Source: Halothiobacillus neapolitanus
GTDB lineage: Bacteria; Pseudomonadota; Gammaproteobacteria; Halothiobacillales; Halothiobacillaceae
DNA: 14,287 nt
Direction of reading: 5' to 3'
Assembly (NCBI GenBank): GCA_020721485.1
Contig: DYMR01000004.1
Span: 11,442 to 25,728, forward strand
In this document: positions 1 through 7,321 of the stretch, piece by piece
Layout: every line of letters begins with the position of its first letter
Position numbering within the stretch: position 1 is the first letter of the stretch
Program-made: the position numbers and the translations under genes
The notes under the pieces: generated by a model
What the model was told of the DNA's origin: nothing
Seen by the model: only the letters and a program-made list of their open reading frames with translations
The model's database searches: none

Positions 1-11
1 TGGCATGATCC

Positions 12-27
12 TGAGCAACGGCGCTCA
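12..27 (+). promoter_or_regulatory. Candidate ANTAR-target hexaloop hairpin (antiterminator) in the nrt leader
   Basis: Bases 12-16 (tgagc) pair perfectly with 23-27 (gctca) and leave a six-base loop, aacggc (17-22). A is at loop position 1 and G at position 4. Known ANTAR-domain antiterminators (NasR, NasT, EutV, AmiR) bind tandem hairpins with hexaloops conserved at exactly A1 and G4, and the second hairpin overlaps the 5' arm of a terminator. Here bases 21-27 are shared with the terminator arm 21-33, so the two folds exclude each other. The expected first hairpin would lie before base 1 and cannot be seen. A five-pair stem is short enough to arise by chance, so this rests on geometry plus the nitrate-operon context. 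Confidence 0.55.
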
Positions 28-59
28 CAAAACAGGAAGTTTTGTGGGCGCTTTTTTTT
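21..59 (+). terminator. Intrinsic terminator, probably the nrt operon attenuator
   Basis: Bases 21-33 pair with 39-51 in a 13-pair stem (one G-U pair, t25 with g47), with a five-base loop aggaa. Eight consecutive T follow at 52-59. This is a textbook rho-independent terminator for plus-strand transcription. It ends 30 bases before the nrtA ATG, which leaves too little room for a separate complete promoter. I therefore read it as a leader attenuator for the operon. The alternative is that it only ends a gene upstream of the window. It also rules out the TTG at 42 as the nrtA start, since that codon lies within the stem. Confidence 0.9.
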
Positions 60-89
60 GGCATTTGTGAAACGAATGGGGCACCCAAG

Positions 90-1541
90 ATGACTATGAA
101 CGATGACTTGGCTACGGTACCGACGACTTCTTCTGCCGCCGAGCGCAGCGCGCCAAGCCGTCGGCATTTTCTGAAAACTGCGCTGGGGCTGGCGGTGGGC
201 GCCGCGCTGGGGCGATCGGTTTTGGGTGAGGCATTTGCCGCCGATGCGGTCGGGCCGGCTGAAAAACCTCAACTGACCCTCGGGTTCATCAAGCTGACCG
301 ATATGGCGCCGCTCGCCATCGCCTACGAAAAGGGCTTTTTCCAAGATGAAGGCTTGTTTGTGACCTTGCAGGCGCAGGCAAATTGGAAAGTCTTGCAGGA
401 TGGGGTCATCAGCGGCGCCTTGGATGGTTCGCATATGTTGGCGGGGCAACCGCTGGCGGCATCCATTGGGTTTGGCACGAAAGCCGATTTGATTACGCCG
501 TTTTCGATGGATTTGAATGGCAATGCCATTACGGTATCCAACAGCGTGTGGGCGCAAATGCTGCCGAAATTACCGAAAATGGCGGACGGGAAACCCGTGC
601 ATCCGATTGGTGCGCAATACCTGAAGCCGATTGTGGAAGACTACAAAAAAGAAGGAAAAGCATTCAAAATGGGGATGGTATTCCCCACCTCTACCCACAA
701 TTATTATTTGCGCTATTGGCTGGCGGCGGGTGGATTAAATCCGGGGGTATACGATCCGGCGAAGGGCGATACCAGCGGCCAAAAAGGTGCCGAAGTCTTG
801 TTATCGGTCACGCCGCCGCCGCAAATGCCCGCCACCTTGCAAGCCGGTACGATTGACGGGTATTGCGTGGGCGAGCCGTGGAACGAGCAAGCCATTATGC
901 GCGGCATTGGCGTGCCGGTTATTGCCGATTTGGAAATCTGGAAAAACAATCCTGAAAAAGTCTTTGGGATTCGTGCCGATTTCGCGCAGAAATACCCCAA
1001 TACCACGATCCGCCTGGTGAAAGCGCTGATTCGTGCCGGACATTGGTTGGATGAAAATCATAATGCCAATCGACCGGAAGCCGTTAAAATTCTCTCGAAA
1101 GCCCAATATGTTGGTGCCGATGCGGATGTGATTGCCAAATCCATGACGGGTACTTTTGAGTTTGATAAAGGCGATGTGCGCCCGCTGCCTGACTTTAATG
1201 TATTCTTCCGCGATAACGCAACTTATCCGTATTATTCCGATGCGGTCTGGTTTTTGACGCAAATGCGCCGTTGGGGACAAATCCCCGAAGCCCAACCGGA
1301 TGCGTGGTATCTCGATACGGCGAAAAAAGTGTATCGTCCCGACTTGTATCAAAAAGCAGCCTTGGCTTTGATTGCGGAAGGGAAATTCAAAACCAATCAA
1401 TTCCCGGATTTCTCGACCGAAACTGGCTTCAAGCCGGTCACGGATACCTTTATCGACAAAGTGTCTTACGACGGTCATACCCCGAATGCCTACCTGGCGC
1501 AATTTGCGATTGGGATTCAGGGTAAAGGCGGTGCGGCATGA
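90..1541 (+). CDS. nrtA: Nitrate ABC transporter periplasmic substrate-binding protein (NrtA/CmpA family)
   Basis: Binds the anion in the periplasm and delivers it to the NrtB/NrtD importer. The 483-residue product starts with a Tat signal: SRRHFLK at residues 23-29, a hydrophobic stretch at about 30-45, and likely cleavage near AFA-A (50/51). There is no lipobox cysteine, unlike the cyanobacterial lipoprotein forms. Family landmarks are NWK (98-100), HMLAGQP (115-121), [15 protein letters not shown] (201-215), PPPQM (242-246) and CVGEPWN (259-265). NrtA (nitrate) and CmpA (bicarbonate) are close relatives, and I could not separate them by residues. The ANTAR-like leader favours nitrate or nitrite. 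The signal peptide argues against the cytoplasmic sensor NasS, a homologue without one. ATG at 90 is chosen because the TTG at 42 lies in the terminator; ATG at 96 is also possible and neither has a clear Shine-Dalgarno. The stop overlaps nrtB by four bases (ATGA). Confidence 0.85.
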   Translation: MTMNDDLATVPTTSSAAERSAPSRRHFLKTALGLAVGAALGRSVLGEAFAADAVGPAEKPQLTLGFIKLTDMAPLAIAYEKGFFQDEGLFVTLQAQANWKVLQDGVISGALDGSHMLAGQPLAASIGFGTKADLITPFSMDLNGNAITVSNSVWAQMLPKLPKMADGKPVHPIGAQYLKPIVEDYKKEGKAFKMGMVFPTSTHNYYLRYWLAAGGLNPGVYDPAKGDTSGQKGAEVLLSVTPPPQMPATLQAGTIDGYCVGEPWNEQAIMRGIGVPVIADLEIWKNNPEKVFGIRADFAQKYPNTTIRLVKALIRAGHWLDENHNANRPEAVKILSKAQYVGADADVIAKSMTGTFEFDKGDVRPLPDFNVFFRDNATYPYYSDAVWFLTQMRRWGQIPEAQPDAWYLDTAKKVYRPDLYQKAALALIAEGKFKTNQFPDFSTETGFKPVTDTFIDKVSYDGHTPNAYLAQFAIGIQGKGGAA

Positions 1542-2476
1542 GTCCATTCTGGCAACGCTGGGCACGCCAATTGGGCTTGCCCTTGATGGGGCTCGCCGTG
1601 TTCGTGATGATCTGGGGCTTGGTGGCCGACCACATCCACACCGCGCTCGGCACCTTTCCGGGGCCGGTGGCGGTGGCAGAACAATCCGACCAGCTTTATC
1701 ACGAATATGAGCGGGAACAACAACGCAAAGCGCAGTTCTATGTCATGCAGGAACAGCGCAATGCGCAAATGCTGAAAGAAAATCCAAGCTATCAAGCCGT
1801 GGTGTACCCGTACACGGGGCAGCCGACTTTCGTGAGTCAGGTTGGCACCAGCTTGGTGACGGTGCTTTCGGGATTTATTTTGGCTTCATTAATCGCCATT
1901 CCCTTAGGGATTGCGATTGGCTTGTCGTCGAATTTGCATGCGGCGGTGAATCCCATCATTCAGATTTTGCGGCCGGTTTCGCCTTTGGCTTGGTTGCCCT
2001 TGGTGACGATTGTGGTGAGTGCGGTGTATGTATCCAGTGATCCGTTATTTTCTAAATCGTATTTGGTTTCGATGATTACGGTATTGCTGTGCTGTTTGTG
2101 GCCCACCATTATTAATACCGCTGTCGGCGTGGCCGCCATTTCTCAGGATTTGTTGAATGTGTCTAAGGTTTTGCGGCTGTCTTGGTGGACGCATGTGCGC
2201 AAAATCGTGATTCCTTCGGCATTACCCTTGATGTTTACCGGTTTGCGTTTGTCTTTGAGCATCGCGTGGATGGTGTTGATTGCGGCGGAAATGCTGGCAC
2301 AAAATCCGGGTTTGGGTAAATTCGTTTGGGATGAGTTTCAAAATGGTTCCTCCGATTCCCTCAGCCGCATTATGGTGGCCGTGATTGTGATTGGTTTAAT
2401 CGGTTTCTTGCTGGATCGCAGCATGTTGATGTTGCAGCGCTGGATTTCCTGGGATAAGAAAACCGCTCTGCGGTAA
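1538..2476 (+). CDS. nrtB: Nitrate ABC transporter permease (NrtB family)
   Basis: Inner-membrane channel subunit of the nitrate-type importer, expected to act as a dimer with the ATPase encoded next. It has 312 residues. An N-terminal membrane segment (about 12-30) is followed by a polar, charged stretch with alternating E/Q/R/K (about 48-95, likely helical). A BPD-type permease core begins near residue 102 with further membrane segments. The coupling (EAA-type) loop falls at about 225-262, including [12 protein letters not shown] (233-244) and GLGKFVWD (258-265). The polar insert after the first segment is, from memory, usual in proteobacterial NrtB proteins. The start codon overlaps the nrtA stop (ATGA), so translation is probably coupled. 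This gene is clearly more AT-rich than most of the window; bases 2041-2100 hold 22 G/C out of 60. Confidence 0.86.
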   Translation: MSPFWQRWARQLGLPLMGLAVFVMIWGLVADHIHTALGTFPGPVAVAEQSDQLYHEYEREQQRKAQFYVMQEQRNAQMLKENPSYQAVVYPYTGQPTFVSQVGTSLVTVLSGFILASLIAIPLGIAIGLSSNLHAAVNPIIQILRPVSPLAWLPLVTIVVSAVYVSSDPLFSKSYLVSMITVLLCCLWPTIINTAVGVAAISQDLLNVSKVLRLSWWTHVRKIVIPSALPLMFTGLRLSLSIAWMVLIAAEMLAQNPGLGKFVWDEFQNGSSDSLSRIMVAVIVIGLIGFLLDRSMLMLQRWISWDKKTALR

Positions 2477-2505
2477 GAACGAGCCATTTAGAGTTGAGAA
2501 CAGCG

Positions 2506-3303
2506 ATGAATCCGAAATATCTACAAATCAGTCAGATTTCGATTGAGTTTCCTACCCCCAAAGGGCCGTTTAAAGCATTGGATGGTGTGGATTTAACCAT
2601 CGCGCAAGGGGAGTTTGTTTCTCTGATTGGCCACTCGGGTTGCGGTAAATCCACCGTGCTGAATATCGTGGCGGGTTTGTATCAAGCCACGGCGGGTGGG
2701 GTGATTTTGGAAGGCCGCGAGGTGAAAGAACCGGGGCCTGAGCGGGCGGTGGTGTTTCAAAACCATTCGTTATTGCCTTGGTTGACGGCCTATGAAAATG
2801 TCGAGTTGGCCGTCAAAGAGGTGTTCCGGGGGCAGAAATCGCGCGGTGAAATGCGCGATTGGATTGAGCACAACCTGACCCTGGTGCACATGGATCATGC
2901 GATGCATAAGCGCCCGGATGAAATTTCCGGCGGCATGAAGCAGCGGGTTGGCATTGCCCGTGCGCTGGCGATGCAGCCCAAAGTGATGCTGATGGATGAG
3001 CCGTTCGGTGCGCTGGATGCGCTCACCCGGGCGCACCTGCAAGATTCGCTGATGGCCATTCAGGCGGAACTGAACAACACCGTGATTATGATTACGCACG
3101 ATGTGGATGAGGCGGTGTTGTTGTCCGATCGCATCGTGATGATGACCAACGGCCCAGCCGCGACGGTGGGTGAAATTCTGCCGATTCAGTTGCCGCGCCC
3201 GCGTGAGCGTTTGGCACTGGCGGATGATCCGGAATACAACCATTATCGGCATGCGGTTCTGAAGTTTTTATATGAAAAACAACGGCATCCGACGGGGCAT
3301 TGA
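2506..3303 (+). CDS. nrtD: Nitrate ABC transporter ATP-binding protein (NrtD type)
   Basis: Cytoplasmic ATPase that powers the importer. The 265-residue product has a complete ATP-binding cassette: Walker A GHSGCGKST (42-50), Q-loop Gln85, signature ISGGMKQR (140-147), Walker B VMLMDEP (160-166), D-loop GALD (168-171) and switch His198. It lacks the NrtA-like C-terminal domain that cyanobacterial NrtC carries, so it matches NrtD. The family also resembles the sulfonate and taurine ATPases SsuB and TauB; the neighbours decide in favour of nitrate. I start it at ATG 2506, preceded by a purine-rich stretch (gagttgagaa, 2491-2500); the upstream TTG at 2494 lies in that stretch. The gene lies 29 bases after nrtB. 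It ends 17 bases from the convergent lpxB stop, with no terminator visible between them. Confidence 0.86.
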   Translation: MNPKYLQISQISIEFPTPKGPFKALDGVDLTIAQGEFVSLIGHSGCGKSTVLNIVAGLYQATAGGVILEGREVKEPGPERAVVFQNHSLLPWLTAYENVELAVKEVFRGQKSRGEMRDWIEHNLTLVHMDHAMHKRPDEISGGMKQRVGIARALAMQPKVMLMDEPFGALDALTRAHLQDSLMAIQAELNNTVIMITHDVDEAVLLSDRIVMMTNGPAATVGEILPIQLPRPRERLALADDPEYNHYRHAVLKFLYEKQRHPTGH

Positions 3304-3320
3304 TGGGGTTTGTTCTTGAT

Positions 3321-4538
3321 TCAGGCAGGCCGCGCCAGCGACACAATTAAGTCGGCCAACCGTTCCAGCCCACCGCCGGCGCCCAAATGTGCCGGAATTT
3401 CAGCTAAAGCCATTTGTTGCTGATGAAACGCCGAAGCGGGCGGCAGCAGGGCTTGAATCGCCTGCGCCAAGGCGAGCGGGTTGGCTTCTGACTGAAGGTA
3501 TTCCGGCACGGCGGAGCGACCCAGCACAATGTTGGGCAAGCCAATCCGTTCGATTTTGACCAGATGTTTGGCCAGCCAAAAGGTGATTGGGTGCGTGCGG
3601 TACACGATCACCATGGGGGTGCCGATCAGCGCGGCCTCCAGCGTGGCGGTGCCGGAGGCGATCAGCAGGCAGTCGGCGGCGGTCATCGCCAGTCTGGCCT
3701 GCCCGTCGATGCAGTGGAGCGCGGCCTCCAGCGCCGGGCTGATTGGGTGGCGCGCGCGCACGGCCGCCACGCGGTCGGGGTTCAAACTCGGCGCGATGGG
3801 CAGCACGAAGCGCAGGGATGGGTTCTGCGCCAAGAGGTGCTCGGCGGTTGCCAACAGCACCGGCAGCAAGCGTTCGATTTCGCTGTGTCGGCTGCCCGGC
3901 AACAGGCCAATCACTGTGCCGGATTCCGGTAGCCCCAAAGCCGCCCGCGCGGTGGTTTGCTGCGTGGGGTTGTCGCTGGAATTGTTGGCCTGAATTTTTC
4001 GATCAGCCGGTGGAATCAAATCCAATAACGGGTGGCCGGTGTGGGTGGTGGGCAGGCCGTGGCGGGCGAATAGCGGCACTTCGAAATCGAACAACACGGC
4101 CAAATGATCGGCCGTTTGTTGAAACTGAGCGGCTCGACCGGGGCGCCAGGCCCACACTTGCGGCGCGACAAAAAACAGCACCCGAATGCCGCGTGCGCGG
4201 GCGGCTTTGGCCAAGCGCTGATTGAATTCCTGAAAATCAATGGCGATCAGCAGATCCGGCGGGTTGCGATCCATCGCGGCCAGCAGGGTGTTCATGGCCT
4301 GCTTCAAGCGCCCGTAATGGCGCAACACTTCGACCAAACCCATGACGGAAACGGTGGCCAAATCCACCACCGTTTCGATGCCGGCCGCGCGGCTTTCTAC
4401 GCCGCCCAGCCCCTGCGCGCGGGCATTTGGGCAGCGGGCGCGCAGGGTTTGGAACACTTCGGCGGCGTAGTGATCGCCCGAGGCTTCGCCGGCGGAAAAA
4501 AATAATGACAGCGGGCGGGCGGCAGGCGCCTCGGTCAT
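3321..4538 (-). CDS. lpxB: Lipid-A-disaccharide synthase
   Basis: Joins UDP-2,3-diacylglucosamine and lipid X into the disaccharide core of lipid A, at the inner face of the cytoplasmic membrane. The 405-residue product carries the family landmarks in order: FFSAGEASGD (13-22), GLGG (43-46), SVMGLVE (64-70), VAPQVWAWRPG (124-134), LLPGSRHSEI (212-221) and SGTATLEAAL (295-304). Asp101 and Arg217 sit where the known catalytic Asp and Arg of LpxB fall. The usual IDAPDFN-like segment reads IDFQEFN (100-106). A polar N/S/T/Q-rich stretch at about 182-197 helps make it longer than E. coli LpxB (about 382 residues). ATG at 4538 overlaps the upstream adaptor stop (ATGA), so I prefer it to the TTG at 4577. 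Its place behind efflux genes, not in the usual lpxD-fabZ-lpxA-lpxB cluster, is unusual. Confidence 0.93.
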   Translation of the reverse strand: MTEAPAARPLSLFFSAGEASGDHYAAEVFQTLRARCPNARAQGLGGVESRAAGIETVVDLATVSVMGLVEVLRHYGRLKQAMNTLLAAMDRNPPDLLIAIDFQEFNQRLAKAARARGIRVLFFVAPQVWAWRPGRAAQFQQTADHLAVLFDFEVPLFARHGLPTTHTGHPLLDLIPPADRKIQANNSSDNPTQQTTARAALGLPESGTVIGLLPGSRHSEIERLLPVLLATAEHLLAQNPSLRFVLPIAPSLNPDRVAAVRARHPISPALEAALHCIDGQARLAMTAADCLLIASGTATLEAALIGTPMVIVYRTHPITFWLAKHLVKIERIGLPNIVLGRSAVPEYLQSEANPLALAQAIQALLPPASAFHQQQMALAEIPAHLGAGGGLERLADLIVSLARPA

Positions 4539-5332
4539 TCCGGTAGGCTCAGTTGAACGGGCAGGCCGGCGACCCAATTCGGCTCTGCCGGCAACCGCAC
4601 CCGCAGGAGGTATTCCGGCGCGGCGTTGCCGGGCGGATTGCTGATGGCGATTACTTTGCCTTGCGTGGTTTTTTGGCTTGCCCCTTCACCCACGCGCGCG
4701 CGAACGGTTTGACCGAGGCTCAGGGTGGCCGCCTGTTGTGGCGTGAGGCGGGCGACCGCGTCGAGGTGGTCGGCCTGTGCCACGGTGATGAGCGGCGTGG
4801 GCGCGAGCTCGGCGCTCACGGTTTCGCCGGGGGCTGTCAGCACATTGATGATGCGGGCGGCGAAGGGGGCTTTGAGGGTGCTTTGCGATTTTTCCCAACC
4901 CCGCAGGCGGGTGCTGGCCTGGCTGCGCGCCACTTGGGCGGCGGCTTTTTCTTGTGCGATGAGGGCGGTTTGCACCTCGGATTCTGAGGCCACGGTGCGG
5001 TCAAATAATTGCTGCGTGCGTTCCGCATCGCGTTTGGCCTCGGCGGCGGCGCGGGTGAGGGCGCTGCGCTCGGCGCTGGCGGCGGCCAGTCGATCATCGA
5101 ACGGTGCCGGATCCAGCCGCAGCAATTCCGTGCCTGCCGCTACGATTTGGCCGGGCGCCACCGCAACGCGCTGCACCACGCCGGAAACGGGCAAGCTCAA
5201 GCGCGTTAGCCCCGCCCAATCGAGTGTGCCGGTCAGCGTATCCGCCGCGACACTGGGCTGCGTCATGCCGCTGCTGCACAAAACCACGGCAGCCAGCAGG
5301 CGCTGCCAATTCAGGGTGGGGCGGAAACTCAT
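4535..5332 (-). CDS. Short periplasmic adaptor (membrane-fusion) protein of an efflux system
   Basis: Predicted periplasmic adaptor linking an inner-membrane pump to the outer-membrane channel encoded just upstream in the operon. The 265-residue product has a signal peptide (about 1-29, SVA-A cleavage). The first lipoyl half-motif is at about 44-77 (LPVSGVVQRVAVAPGQIVAAG is its core region), followed by an Ala/Arg/Glu-rich coiled-coil hairpin (about 78-150). The second lipoyl half begins at STLKAPFAARI (151-161), and a beta-barrel region runs from about 188 to the end. It is much shorter than typical RND adaptors (about 370-400 residues), and the C-terminal membrane-proximal domain appears to be missing. 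The ATG at 5332 overlaps the channel gene's stop (ATGA) and has a GGAG Shine-Dalgarno eight bases upstream (5341-5344). No RND, ABC or MFS partner is in the window, so the substrate is unknown. Confidence 0.82.
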   Translation of the reverse strand: MSFRPTLNWQRLLAAVVLCSSGMTQPSVAADTLTGTLDWAGLTRLSLPVSGVVQRVAVAPGQIVAAGTELLRLDPAPFDDRLAAASAERSALTRAAAEAKRDAERTQQLFDRTVASESEVQTALIAQEKAAAQVARSQASTRLRGWEKSQSTLKAPFAARIINVLTAPGETVSAELAPTPLITVAQADHLDAVARLTPQQAATLSLGQTVRARVGEGASQKTTQGKVIAISNPPGNAAPEYLLRVRLPAEPNWVAGLPVQLSLPE

Positions 5333-6675
5333 GGGCGTGGCTCCGAAGTCGCGGCGAATAAGGCCTGGTCGATGGATTGATTTTGCATTTCCGCCAAGCT
5401 CGCCCATGCGGTGGCCAGCGCCACCGTGGTGCGCAGGCGCAGGAGGGTGGCGGCGGATTCTTGCACCATCGCATCGCCCAAGTCCGTGGCTTTTTCCATT
5501 TGGTATAGGGTTTGTTTGCGGGTGAAATTCAAGTCTGCCGCGTTGGCTTGTGCTTTCGCACGGCTCAAACCGGCCTTTTGATACAGCGCGATGTGTTCCA
5601 GCGCCGCCGTGCAGAGTTCCCGCAGTTGGGCTTCTCGTTCGGCGATGTCGGCCGCAAGCCGCATGCGCGTGGCTTGCGCTTTACCGAGGTCCGCATCGCG
5701 CAGGCGACCATCGTACAGTGGCACCGAAAGGTAAATGCCGGCGCGCAGCGGATCGCGGGAACCCAGTTCGCGCTGATATTGATCGGCGTTCAACTCGGCA
5801 TAAATGCTGGGGCGGTTGTGGTCGCGCGCGGCATCAACCCCATGCACTGCCGCTTGATAGCGTGCCCGCAGCGCGTGCAGGCTGGGGTCTTCGGCCAACA
5901 CCTGCTTCATCGCCTCGTCGAATTCGGGCGCGGGTCGGGTGAACAGTGCGTCGAGCGACGGGGTTTTCAGCTTGCCCGGCAGTTGGTTTGGCGTGCCCAG
6001 TAATTCCGCCAGAATCCGCCGCGAGGTGCGCCGGTTGGCATCGGCCTCACTGCGGGCGAACAGCGCGTTTTCGTAGTCGATTTGCGCCTGGGCGAGGTCG
6101 TCGTCGGACAGCATGCCCAGTTCGCGCCGATCTTTGATTTTATCGAACCGCACGAAGGCCACCGCCATGTGTTCGTTGGCGACGGTGTAGGTTTGATCGG
6201 CCAGTAACACCGCAAAAAACGCCTTCATAATCAGCAGTTTTTGCCGCTGGGTTTGCGCCGCCAGATTGAGCTCGGCGCCGCGTACCTGCTCATGCGCGGC
6301 CGCATCGCGGGCGGATTGACGACCAAAATCAAACAACTGCTGGCGCAGGCTGATGCCGATGGCGTTGTCGGCGTGGTTGTCTGGGTCGGGCGCCACCCGA
6401 CTGGGTTTAATGGCGCGCAGTTGGGCGTTGACCGTCACGACGGGGTCATACCAGCTTTGAATTTGCGCCTGATTCGCCCGAGCCTGCGCCAGTTCTGCTT
6501 CGGCACGCATCACCGTGTATTGATCTTGCAAGGGCGCGGCCAGCGCGGTTTGCAAAGACAAGGCCGTCGGGGCATCGGCGGCCAGCGCAGCGGGTTGCAG
6601 CCCTGCGAAGTTGACCCAAACAAAGCAGGCAGAAGCCAGCCAAAAGGCCAGCCTAAAGGAGAGTGGACGCGGCAT
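5329..6675 (-). CDS. TolC-family outer-membrane efflux channel
   Basis: Predicted trimeric channel spanning the outer membrane and periplasm, the exit duct of a tripartite exporter or type I secretion system. The 448-residue product has a signal peptide (about 1-33, ALA-A) and two outer-membrane-efflux repeats. Each repeat has long Ala/Gln/Arg-rich coiled-coil helices. The strand-to-helix turns read QLFDFGRQSARD (113-124) and VPLYDGRLRDADLGKAQ (318-334), the usual family pattern. The start at 6675 has a good Shine-Dalgarno, AAGGAG (6684-6689), eight bases upstream. It lies 23 bases after the SoxW-like gene and overlaps the adaptor gene by four bases. Channel and adaptor are therefore translationally linked and probably work together. 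The substrate cannot be read from the sequence. Confidence 0.87.
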   Translation of the reverse strand: MPRPLSFRLAFWLASACFVWVNFAGLQPAALAADAPTALSLQTALAAPLQDQYTVMRAEAELAQARANQAQIQSWYDPVVTVNAQLRAIKPSRVAPDPDNHADNAIGISLRQQLFDFGRQSARDAAAHEQVRGAELNLAAQTQRQKLLIMKAFFAVLLADQTYTVANEHMAVAFVRFDKIKDRRELGMLSDDDLAQAQIDYENALFARSEADANRRTSRRILAELLGTPNQLPGKLKTPSLDALFTRPAPEFDEAMKQVLAEDPSLHALRARYQAAVHGVDAARDHNRPSIYAELNADQYQRELGSRDPLRAGIYLSVPLYDGRLRDADLGKAQATRMRLAADIAEREAQLRELCTAALEHIALYQKAGLSRAKAQANAADLNFTRKQTLYQMEKATDLGDAMVQESAATLLRLRTTVALATAWASLAEMQNQSIDQALFAATSEPRP

Positions 6676-6698
6676 GATGAGCGCTCCTTCTGGCCGGA

Positions 6699-7247
6699 TT
6701 ATTCGCCGTGCGCCTTGCGGTACTTGAAGAAATTCATCCCCGGTTCTTTGTACGCGCCACTGACGACAAACTCGGCCAGCAGCATAAATTCAGCCGGCGT
6801 GCGGGTAGGGCCGGTGAACACGGTGGCCACTTTGCCTTCGGGTGTGACAAAGGCCATCACCGGCGTGGCGCGCACGCGGAATTGCTTGAAGGCAAAGTCT
6901 TTTTGCGTGGTCTGTTTGCCATCGAAATCCGTCATGGCCACATCGCCTTCAATGTCGATGGACGCCGTAATGAAATGCTGTTTCATATAGTCGGCGACTT
7001 TGGGGTCGGTAAACACCGTGGTTTCCATGCGATGGCAAAACGGGCAATCCGCCATTTGAAAGAACAGAAACACCCCGGCTTTCCCCTCGGCCTTGGCCTG
7101 TTTCAAATCTGCCGGCATGTCGTAGAACGAATCCGTCCAGAAGCCCTCGGCCTGCGCGGCGGGCAGTGCCATGAACATCAGCAGCGCCCAGAACCACAGG
7201 GCGAAGGGTTTGAACCGATAAAGGGTTGAACGAGTGGGGTGGCTCAT
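6699..7247 (-). CDS. Periplasmic thioredoxin-fold protein, SoxW-like
   Basis: Predicted exported thiol-disulfide oxidoreductase. The 182-residue product has a signal peptide with a hydrophobic core at about 14-30 and AQA-E cleavage (33/34). The thioredoxin fold has active site CPFC (68-71), in the context FFQMADCPFCHRME, and cis-Pro129 in ATPVM. This context matches the SoxW and DsbD-C-terminal-like group better than classic WCGPC thioredoxins. SoxW is known from sulfur-oxidation (sox) loci, but no sox gene is visible here, so I do not assign that role. The TlpA-like gene directly upstream suggests the two act as a redox pair, probably fed electrons by a DsbD or CcdA protein encoded elsewhere. 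A Shine-Dalgarno AGGAG (7256-7260) lies eight bases before the ATG. Confidence 0.78.
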   Translation of the reverse strand: MSHPTRSTLYRFKPFALWFWALLMFMALPAAQAEGFWTDSFYDMPADLKQAKAEGKAGVFLFFQMADCPFCHRMETTVFTDPKVADYMKQHFITASIDIEGDVAMTDFDGKQTTQKDFAFKQFRVRATPVMAFVTPEGKVATVFTGPTRTPAEFMLLAEFVVSGAYKEPGMNFFKYRKAHGE

Positions 7248-7297
7248 GGCGTTGGCTCCTGGTGTTGGCTTTTTTTGTGATATTTATTGTTGATTCT

Positions 7298-7321
7298 ATT
7301 GGTTATTTTATTGGTTATTTT
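7298..7321. repeat. Perfect 12-base tandem duplication across the TlpA-like stop codon
   Basis: The unit attggttatttt occurs twice back to back (7298-7309 and 7310-7321). On the minus strand each copy reads aat-aac-caa plus a stop, in frame with the TlpA-like gene. The first copy encodes Asn-Asn-Gln and TAA, the real end of the gene. The second would add Asn-Asn-Gln and then TAG if the first stop were read through. It looks like a simple slippage or duplication event in an AT-rich gap. Confidence 0.9.

Noticed and set aside
42..89. TTG at 42 as the nrtA start
   Set aside because: The codon lies in the 3' arm of the leader terminator, and the added residues come from the stem and T tract. The Tat signal follows naturally from ATG 90 or 96.
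3743..4225. Long plus-strand open frames across lpxB and the adaptor gene
   Set aside because: They are antisense shadows typical of GC-rich codons, with Arg/Gly-rich composition, no family motifs and no ribosome-binding sites.
7248..7280. T-rich run after gttggc as a terminator for wrbA-direction or other transcripts
   Set aside because: The flanking gttggct copies are direct repeats, not inverted, so no stem forms. On the minus strand the run becomes A-rich leader before the SoxW-like gene.
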